Assembly: GCF_029931775.1 (NCBI RefSeq) | Contig: NC_079312.1 | Span: 60,144,333-60,208,332, forward strand | Length of the DNA: 64,000 nucleotides | Reading direction: 5' to 3' | Origin: Euleptes europaea | Lineage: Eukaryota > Chordata > Lepidosauria > Squamata > Sphaerodactylidae | Part shown: positions 46,400 to 56,300 of the stretch, piece by piece | Layout of the letters: each line of letters starts with the position of its first letter | Position numbering within the stretch: position 1 is the first letter of the stretch | Notes under the pieces: model-generated | What the model was told of the DNA's origin: nothing | The model's input: the letters and a program-made list of their open reading frames with translations, nothing else | Database searches by the model: none | Program-made: the position numbers and the translations under genes

Positions 46400-49300
46400 A
46401 TACTCTGCTCTAAATCAAACACTTGCTTTACATTCCATTGGCTCAAAGCGGCTTTGATATGCAGATGCATCAGCTGTTTAGGGTATTCACACACTACAGT
46501 TGCACAGTGTAGTACAGTATCACTAGTATCCATCGGATTGTTATTCAGCTTATCAAACTCACACAATACTTATCAAGTGATCTCAGATCTCACGGTGGAA
46601 TATAACAGGAAGAAACAAATTTACATTTTAGATCCCTACAAATGAGACAATGCAAAGCATTTTAAAGGCTGTAAATCAGTCACACCACAAGGTTCATATA
46701 CCAACATGACTCTATACATTCACCTCAATTATAACAAAGAACAAACAGTGTCAACCTTGTATCAGGAATATGTTTTTTTAAAAATCCAAGATAGGTATCA
46801 ACTTTTGCAGAGCAAAGGCTCTGTCATTCTATTAAATATAACATAGACATCATTCCAACTGTTATTTTTATTAAGTATAATAAGTGAATCTCTGGCTATA
46901 TCATATATACATGTAAGATTCTTAAATGACCAACAGTTAAAATTTATTTAACAAAGGATTTCAGAGATGTTTGAAAATTTCGGGTATGATTAGAGACAAC
47001 TGTAAACAAAATATATTCACAATTACTACAGAAACGCATACACTAAAGTTATAACTGAATGTTGCTGAAGTCCTCTCATTTTATTAGTATACAAGTATCA
47101 GTCTGCAATTCAAAATATCAAGTTGACAATCATTAGAAATTATTAATACAAATATTCAGGGAAACTATATTAGTCTTTAAAACACTGCAAAAATCAGTCA
47201 CGGAACAGGAACAAACCACTACATTACTGTAAGAATCTGACCAATTTACTACATTATAAAAATCACTCAAGTTAATTTTACAAACTTCTTGTCTTGCTTG
47301 TAGTTATACCAAGTTATTTCTTTAAATGACAAGTTGGAATACTTTTCCTATGAAACAAGGACACATTTTGAATTTTATTGTTTGATGTATATATTTGCAG
47401 GGTATCTAAAGATATGACCAGAAATAGTGATCAAAATTATCTTGTTCTCCTACTTTTAATCAAGTTTTGTGTGTGTATCATGTGCAAACAAGAAACAGCA
47501 ATACCTGGACTACTGTAGGGGGGAAAAGGAAAACTTGCTAAGATTTTTTTTTTTTTTTTAGGGTGGGGGGCCCAGAAATGCACTGGGGGAAAAGATGATG
47601 CTCACCTCTGTTAAATATCTCATTTCCATCTTGAATTTTACACTAAAATATGATAAATAATTTATAAAAAATCATGGTAAACATATGAGCTAGAAGTTGT
47701 GCTCTTCAGCTGTTTTAAAGCACTAATTTAGTAGGAGGAAAGCATTTAATGTGTTGATAAATACAACGGAACATTTGGTTCATGATTACCAGAACACTTT
47801 TTCACACATAACAGCTTTTCTACATGAAGAACCTATGGGTAGGAAAATACAGATTTACTATACAGCATTAAATACGTTTTATGGCACGAGTGGTTCTGTA
47901 TCATCCGTTTATCAATCAGGCAACCAAATTATATGCTTGTCTGTACAGAGACTGGGCTGGATCCTACATTTACCTCCCTAAGCGGTCCTTTCCAACCCTC
48001 TTCCAGAATTGATATAATAGGCAGAAAGGGTGAATTTAATCCACCACCACCAAAGCTTCCCTATATGCAGGGCTATTAGACCCTGACAATAAACTTTCCC
48101 AAGGTCAGAAAAGATTGCTGAGGAAGGAGAATGAAAGACCCCAGTTGTCAGCAGCTTCCACTGATGGATCCAATCCACTATATCCAACAGAAAAATAAAT
48201 GTTGGAAGTACATCCTCAGATTTTACATATCTTTCTAACAAGAGATGGAAAACCTCGGTCCTACTTCCAGGGATAAGGTTTATTAAAATGTCCCCAATAT
48301 AAAAGCTATTGATCAATGTAGTGGCACATTTATACAGTTTTTTAAGCCATGGAAACACTGTTTTTCTCCCCCTACACACAAACGTGCATATGTTAAACTC
48401 CCTACTTAGTCTTTCCAAAGACAAGATGAGAGAGTACAAATAACTGACAGTCTCCAATTCCATGAAAAGCAAATGTGCAAGCCCTTTTAAAACGTATCTG
48501 ACAATTGGTAGAAGGGTAAAACCCATCAGTTTTATTTTTGAGGAAATACAGATATTATGCACATTATAATACAGTGTATGAACATAACATCTTTACATAT
48601 ATACACACAAAGATTGCAGGCAACAACTGGCAGAGGTTAATCTGAAAATATAAGACTAAGCATTGTCTATCACAGAAACTGATTATTAACTAACAGAAAC
48701 GGAAGATTCACAAAGTGTAACTATATGGCTTTATTAAGCTTTTAAAAAGTGACATAATTATGATATTGCCAATTCAGAAAGCTGTCCCCCAATATAAAAC
48801 ATAGGTTAGTATTCCTTTACCACAAGTAAATGAAGCAGCATTAAATGTATTTCATCAGCCTTATGCACAAGTTGATTCTTGCAGAAATTCAGTGTTGTGG
48901 TGGAAGGAGCAGCTGCAGCCCGTTAAGTTTATTGCAGCCCTACCCATCTCCTTTTGATAGATATTCATAAAGCTTCCTGGCAAACAGGGTCAGAGTTCCC
49001 TGGGAGAACTTCCTCTACAGGTCTCAGGAGTGGGTAGCATAAATGGGTCCTTCAAAAGGTCCCAGATATCTAATGACCCAAGATGCATTTTTGTTGCTTC
49101 CTTCAGACTGTCTTATCATTTCAGCCACAGAAAGTTAGGTATATCAAGACAGTTTTCTAAGCAATCCTTAGGGCAAATTGGGGAAAAAAGATAACCCTGC
49201 TTGGATGAAAAGGGTGCGCATAACTCAATTATGGGACTTGGGCTTCCTTTGTTCACATTATAAATGATACACAGAGCCTACAGCTGAACACACTAGAGAC

Positions 49301-50399
49301 AAAACGCTGGCTTCTGCTGTTTTGAATAGCTTCCATGGGCTTAAGCCAATTTTACTTTTTATGAAACTAGGGGCTTGATCATTTGGGATGTATGACTTCA
49401 TAATTTCTAGTCATGTATGCATGGTGGTGTCAGAAATGGACTTTCCTAGTTAGTGTAATTAGTCCAATATAAAATAACCTTTTGTGTTGAGTCCTCTGGT
49501 GCAGGAAGAAAAGGTTGGCATCTGATATATTTTAAAAACTTGTTATTTATTTCTAATTAAAAACAGATCAGGATAAGAAGCTTCAGCCTAATTCATCTAA
49601 GAAGTTCAGCAGATTTATGCAAACTATACATGCACTTGCGCGACACGTCAAGCTGTTTAGCAAAGTCGTCCCGCAAAACAGCTGTTAACAAAATTAGATC
49701 TGTAAGAAATTTTATCTCAACCGTTAGTTTATAAATTCTTTGAGCAAAGAGTTCTTCTATCAACATTCGCAAACCTAAGGCTCCAAAGAGTTACTGAATG
49801 CCAGTAAATCCATTGCAAGCCCACTGCGAATGACTTGGACACACAATGTTATCTTTAAATGGAAACATTTGTTACATGGACAGTTTTACCCCACTCCAAT
49901 TTCTAACCTGCATTAGTTTTGCAGTCGCCTTTCAAGAAGTCACCAAACATATGTTGAGAAGCTAGGGCCAACAGTATCCATTGCAATGTCAAATAACAGT
50001 GATGAAAACCTCATTTAATCTAAAAACACAACTGTGATTTTTCTGGTTTTGCAGTACTTATTTTCCCCTTTAAATTTACCCTCAGAATCATTTAGCAGCA
50101 AGTAGCACGATACCCATTTAAAGAACATTTTGAACATGAAAGTAAAATCATAATTTATGCCAATTTCTACCTCATTAAGATTTCCCTGGTAACCAGAAAG
50201 GTCCATAAACTCCAGTTCCGCTACAGCCATCAACCATGATTCCTTACAGTATGAAAGAACGTCCGTATCCACATTATGCAAGCGAAGGAAAACAAAAACA
50301 AAAATTCAGAATATGAAGTCTCATCTAATAAAGGAAACCTCCACCTTTGTTTTTTTCTGCATTCTATGCCATCTCAGACAAAGGTCCAAAGATTCCTAC
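46400..50399 (-). other. Probable long APPL1 3'UTR
   Basis: About 4 kb of AT-rich DNA after the APPL1 stop has almost no recognisable repeats, unlike the flanking introns, which suggests transcribed and constrained sequence. Candidate AATAAA signals on - lie at 46867-46872 and 46943-46948. A 194-codon open frame on the transcript strand at 48562-47978 falls here and is treated as a finding, not a gene. The true 3' end cannot be fixed from sequence alone. Confidence 0.5.
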
Positions 50400-53300
50400 T
50401 CATGCTTCTGATTCACGTTTCTTCTTCCCTTCTTCTCCCAAATCACTGTCTTCTGACTGGCTACTACTAAGGGTGACAAATTGGCCATCTCCAGCACTCT
50501 GATTAGATCTACTAGAAGCAGCTATTAGACGGCTCTGCTCTTCCAAGTCCTGAAAGGAAACAAAGGCATTGACTTGGATGCTCCCTATTTAAACAGGTTA
50601 CCCATTATGAACAGCATAATTATTTTCAGTAGCAAGAACACTGGTAAGAATTTCCTGCAAACAAACAGGAGGCCATGCGGGTGGTAGCACTGGACTTTGA
50701 CCAGAGAAACAGGTTCTGATCCCACTCAGCCACAAAATTCACCATGTGATCTTGGGCCAGGCACAATTTCTCAGTCTAACCTACCTCACAGGGTTGTTGG
50801 GAAGATGACATGGAGGAGGGGAGAGCCTTGATGCTATCCTGAATCCCTTGCAGAAAAGGCAAGATAAAAATGTAGTGAACAGCCAACTGGCATACACACA
50901 GTGGCTCAAATGCAGAGAAATATGAAAGATGCTTATCCATGATATGGAACAGGGGGAACTCTGGAAAATCAACACAGAAAAACAGCCAAAGGGCCCAGCA
51001 TACTTCTCACAAAAGTGGCTAGCCAGGGCATGAAGACTTCCCCTACTATTCAGAAGAATTCTACCTTGAATGTGGAGGATCCACTTAGCTGGACAACTTC
51101 AAGAAGTTGTCCAACCCAGTTGTAAATATGTCTAGACATTATATCTTCTGGTAGTAAATTTAACATATTTCTCTACAGCTAATACAATATACGTTCTCTC
51201 ACCTGCCTCAAACCTATTGCAAATCAGTTTCGTTGGATAGTCCAGGGTTCTAGTAGTAAGAGAGAAAGGGCTATCCATTTTCTCACCATGCATAATTTAA
51301 TGTCAGCTTCATGTGACCAAGCCCAGATATGCATAAAGAAAATTCTGAATGACAGACATTATTTACACATACTTGCAAGCAGCTATAGTCTCTCCTTTTA
51401 ATATTACCTTAGGACAAATCTGTTTCTTCATAACAGTAGTTCAAAATAAACCGATATGTGTTCAAAGAAAAACACAAGAACGTGAAAATTAGACACTAAA
51501 GCTAACATACCTTTTCAATTTGTTTTTGTTTGCTGAGCTCCTTTTGTTGTTTCTCTTTCACTCTCTCTATTTCTTTCTGTTTCTCTGAGGTTCTACGATC
51601 CTGATGGGAAAAAAAGCATAAAGAGGGTTAATAGCTGTTTAAAAGCCACATCAAATAGGCAGAGTAAGTTTACATTACATTACAAAGCTCATACCCTACC
51701 AGAAAATATTTTTGTTAGTCTTTAAGGTGCTACTGGACTCTTGCCCTTTTCTACTAAGTTTACATTAGTATCTTTTGTTTTTAAAAGTCTTACATCAAAA
51801 CAAAAAAAATGAAGTAGCTAATCTTTTAACAAATGTCTACTGATGCCTCTTAAGACTAACAGTATACAAGGATTTCAGAACCTGCCAACTGCCACCCCAA
51901 AGTACAGAAGAAAAATAAGCCACCACACCAACCACATTTTTAGACCACGCTGCTAGATTTCAAAGGATACTTTTGCCCCCTTTGTAGTGCTGTGATACGT
52001 TTGTACAAATCTTTCATTAGGCACAGAGTGTTAACGTTCAGAGCTAACGGCATTCCTGCCTAGAAACAGCCAAAGCCCACGAAAACTAAAGAAGCACGTT
52101 CTCAAAAGACACCTTTGGATAGGGATTGTTGTGTGTGTTAAGTGCCGTCAAGTCGCTTCCGACTCATGGCGACCCTATGAATGAAAGTCCTCCAAAATGT
52201 CCTATCTTTGACAGCCTTGCTCAGATCTTGCAAATTGAAGGCTGTGGCTTCCTTTATTGAGTCAATCCATCTCTTGTTGGGTCTTCCTCTTTTCCTGCTG
52301 CCCTCTACTTTTCCTAACATGACGGTCTTTTCCAGTGACTCTTGTCGTCTCATGACGTGACCAAAATACGACAGCCTCGGTTTAGTCATTTTAGCTTCTA
52401 GGGCCGTGTTGGCGAACCTATGGCACGCGTGCCGACTCTGGCACGCGTAGCCCTCTCTGCCTGCACGCGCCCGGCCGCCTCCACTCACCCCCCGGGGAAG
52501 CAGCCTTCCTTCCCCTTCCCTTCCCGGGCTGGAGGCGAAGGGTCGAGTCGCGGCTTTGCCTGGCCCCGCGCCACGGGCGGTCCGCAGCGACTCCGGATTG
52601 GCTCCTCACGCCCAAGGTCGGACTGGGAGGCACTTCAGAACGGGGGCGGGGACAGCGGGCGAGCCGGTAGCGGTCGCCCTCAGGGCCCGCCTGCCCGCCC
52701 GCTGCAAAAGGCCCCTGAAAGCCGGGCCGCCACCTGCGGCGCCTCCCCCGCTCGGCCAAGAGGAGCCGCCGCCGCCCCGGTTCTGCCCAGCGCGCAGCCC
52801 AGCCGAGCGGCCTGCGAAGCGGAGCCGGGGAGCGGGAGCGGCCCGTGCGGTGGGGGGGGGCGTGCTGCGGTGGCGGCCGGCGGGACTTGCGCCCAAGCAG
52901 CCCCCGGAGCCTCTGGGAGGAGGAGTAAGAAGGCTCCTGGCCCAGCCTGGGCTCCGCTGCAGCTGCCAGAGAAACGCAGCGCAGCACGGCCCTCTCTGAA
53001 GCCGCAGCGTGCAGGAACGCTGCGGCCCCTTTAAACCCCCTCTCGCCATCGGCAAGGGGAGGCGGGAGGGAGGAAGACGCTTCCCCCAAACCGGGAAGGC
53101 GAAGCGTCCCTGCACGCCGCGCGGCACAGGGGTTGAAACCTCTCTCGCCCGCCGCGGAGGGAAGGGGGAAGAAGAGGAAAAAGCCAATCGCTCCCTCCCG
53201 GGGCCGGAGCATCCGCGTGGGAGCCGATCAGGTGGAGGACTTTTGTGGACTTGGAGGGGGGGGGAGAGGTGGGAAGGCTGAAGCCCGGTCGCAGGGAGCC

Positions 53301-56300
53301 GGCTGTGTGTGTGTGTGTGTGAAGGCTTTTCTCTCTTTTCTTCCTTTTTCTGTCACTCTCCTATTCTTTCTCTCCTCTTTTTCTGTCTCTTTCCCCCCTC
53401 TTTTTCTCTCTCCTTTTCTTTCTTTCTTTCTTTCTTTCTTTCTCTCTCTCTCTCCTTTCCATGCTTCCTTTCTGCCTTCTTTCTGTCCTTCATTCTTTCC
53501 TTCCTTCCTTCTTTCCTTACTTCTTTCTGTCCTTCATTCTTTCCTTCCTTCCTTCATTCTGTCCTCCTTTCTTCCCTTCCTTCCTCCTTTCCTTCTTTCC
53601 TTCCTTCCTTCTTTCTGTCCTTCTTTCCTTCCTTCCTTCTTTCCTTCCTTCTTTCTGTCCTTCCTTCCTTCCTTCTGTCCTTTCTTCCCTTCCTTCCTCC
53701 TTTCCTTCTTTCTGTCCTTCATTCCTTCCTTCCTTCTTTCTGTCCTTCATTCCTTCCTTCTTTCTGTCCTTCATTCTTTCCTTCCTTCCTTCTTTCCTTG
53801 CTTTTTTCCTTCCTTCCTTCTTCCCTTTCTTTCCTTCTTTCTGTCCTTCCTTCCTTCCTTCCTACTTTCTTTCCTTCCTTCCTTTCCTTCTTTCTTTCCT
53901 TCCTTCCTTCTTTCCTTCCCTGCAGATCGACCGCAGGCTGCAAGCTGCACCCCCCTGGCACCTTGGTTGCCTGGGCCCACCGCTGGCTGCCTTCCCACCT
54001 GGGAGGAGGGGGAAGACCTGGGGGAGCTGAAGCACCCTCCAAGCCTTCTCTGCATAGCCTCCCCTAAGGTTGCCAACCTCCAGGTGGTGGCTGGAGATCT
54101 CCTGCTATTACAACTGATCTCCAGCCAACAGAGATCAGTTCCCCTGGAGAAAATGGCCACTTTGGCCATTGGGCTCTATGGCTGTGCAGTCTTCCTCCCC
54201 AAACCCCGCCCTCCTCAGGCTTCACCCCCAAAACCTCCCGCCAGTGGTGAAGAGGACCTGGCAACCCTAGCTTCCCCCCACACACACACACCAGGAGATC
54301 TACGCCCGGTATGACCCCCGAACGATGTTATAAATAAGCAAATGGCCCTTGGCAGAAAAAAGGTTCCCCACCCCTGTTCTAAACTAAAACCTCAGTATTC
54401 AGGTTAAATTGCCGCATTGGCACTCGGCGATAAATAAGTGGGTTTTGGGTTGCAGTTTGGGCACTCGGTCTCTAAAAGGTTCGCCATCACTGTTCTAGGG
54501 TCAGTTCAGGCTTGATTTGATCTATAACCCACTGATTTGTTTTTTTGGCAGTCCACGGAATCCGTAACACTCTCCTCCAACACCACATTTCAAAGGAATC
54601 TATTTTCTTCCTATCAGCTTTCTTCACTGTCCAGCTTTCACACCCATACATAGTAATAGGGAATATGATGGCATGAATTAATCTAGTCTTGGTGGCCAGA
54701 GTCACATCCTTACACTTCAAAAACCCAAAATAGGGATTGTTAGCCACCTGAGAATAGTTTCAGGAAACTTGGCTCTCCTAGATGAGGGAAGATTGAATAC
54801 AATAGCCTGTAATGATCTCAGCGATTCTAAAACAATCCTCCGTTAAGGAGGATGCTCAGCTAGGTGGTCTTTGGATTTCCTTTAGTTCCACAATACTGTG
54901 ATATGTGCACAAAACCTATTCACTTTACAGCCACTGAAAATCTTACCAATTCAGCATGAAATGCAATCTGTTTTGCAAGTCCTACAGAGTCACAGATCTA
55001 AATGGGGGAAATTAGGAGACGTTAAGAATGATAAAGATGACCATCTTTTAATGTCATTAAATCAACTCTCCAAAGCTTCAGAGTATTTCAATATACTCAA
55101 GAAATTTGTTGTAGCAATACCTTTTCCCCTTCATTGTTTGATTCAAATATATAACAGACTGAAGTCGGCCGGCTATCTGGTCTCCCTGATGAAGTTCGAA
55201 GTACAAATCCGAAAAGGCGTTTGTTCTCCTGATGTGTAGCATATAGAGCTATATTTGGCAAAGGAAACTTTTTTACAAAAACAAAACAAAAACGGAAATT
55301 TAAATTTCATTGGATACCACTGGACAGCAATGTACTGTAGCTTACTTAAAAATAAATGAACTTGACAAAAGAAGAAATGTAATCACTATGAAACAGACAT
55401 GAACTAAAATAGTTTAACATTAAGCTTGAATGCTCAAGTGATTGCTACAGCTTAATTCTATTCAGTTGAAGAGATGTCAATTTATCCCTTAAAAATAAAA
55501 TATAATAGGCATATAAAACATGACATGACAAAGTGTTTTAGGCTTGACCAATACCACAACTATTTTTGAATACTTAAATACTCACATGCATTCAATAGTG
55601 TTACAAAAACCCTCTAAAAGGGAAAGGTAGTCCCCTGTGCAAGCACCGGGTCACTACTGACCTATGGGGTGACATCACATCCCGACGTTTATTAAGCAGT
55701 CTTTGTTTACGGGGTGGTTTGCCAGTGCCTTCCCCAGTCATCTTCCCTTTACCCCCAGCAAGCTGGGTACTCATTTTACCAACCTCGGAAGGATGGAAGG
55801 CTGAGTCAACCTTGAGCCGGCTACCTGAAACCAACTTCCGTCAGGATTGAACTCAGGTTTTGCCAAAACAAAATCATGGCACTGCTATGCTTGCAGTAAT
55901 GTTGCACTGAAAGTCCTTCAGAAAGGAGCACTCATTACTTCATGCTAACTACACATGGGCTTATTTTGGGTTTTCTCTGACTTCTGTCGTAATGTGTGGT
56001 TGACAATAAAAAGAAAGCACAGGCTGCACTGAAACATCAGAATAATTTCCTATATTTGAATGCTTTGATATCAGCAACTTACCCTGAGTCTTGTAACTTG
56101 TGTCTGTGGATCAATTAACCTAGAAGTGTTAATTTAAGAAGTTACTGGACACAGAAAAGGAACTATATTAAATCTGCTTGACAAAAAGTTCGTTAGTTTT
56201 GCAAAGTACACTTACTTTAAACAGTCACATGTGACTAACAGATGTGATTCTGTCATCCTGAAAATGTTGTGTATAGCTCGAGCTGCTAGTATTTGGCGCA

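Larger units (their letters stand above)
52404..54492. mobile_element. GC-rich hAT element inserted inside the BovB LINE
   Basis: The 8-bp duplication TTCTAGGG at 52396-52403 and 54493-54500 interrupts the BovB reading. The ends form a short imperfect inverted repeat: TTGGCGAACCT at the left, AGGTTCGCCATCACTG at the right. Inside, in order, are a very GC- and CpG-rich stretch (52420-53310), a polypyrimidine tract (53326-53920) and a nested 205-bp MITE-like repeat (54065-54272). There is no transposase, so it is non-autonomous. The GC-rich core looks like captured host DNA, but no gene was recognised in it. Confidence 0.85.
52131..54729 (-). mobile_element. BovB (RTE-type) LINE, 5'-truncated, split by a hAT insertion
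   Basis: The two halves, 54729-54501 and 52403-52131, read on - as the C-terminal end of the BovB ORF: ITMYGCESWTVKKADRKK, WCWRRVLRIPWTAKKTNQWV, then LSYFGHVMRRQESLEKTVML, GRPNKRWID and a 3' tail (GTCGCCATGAGTCGGAAGCG). A 12-bp target duplication ATAGGGATTGTT flanks the whole (52119-52130, 54730-54741). About 500 bases of BovB remain, severely 5'-truncated. BovB is known for horizontal transfer among squamates, ruminants and others. It lies in the APPL1 intron between exons 51600-51511 and 54997-54947. Confidence 0.88.

Noticed and set aside
52418-53212. A 264-codon frame on - and overlapping frames on + in the GC-rich hAT core
   Set aside because: At this GC content stop codons are rare in all frames. 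No domain or splice signal supports a gene, so it is recorded as cargo of unknown origin.
53133-54314. A 393-codon frame of Ser/Phe/Leu/Pro repeats on +, and Lys/Glu/Gly/Arg frames on -
   Set aside because: These are translations of the polypyrimidine microsatellite. Several frames are open at once and the protein is pure low complexity.
54898-55239. A 113-codon frame on +
   Set aside because: It runs antisense to the APPL1 exons at 54947-54997 and 55121-55267 and the intron between them, so it is a shadow.
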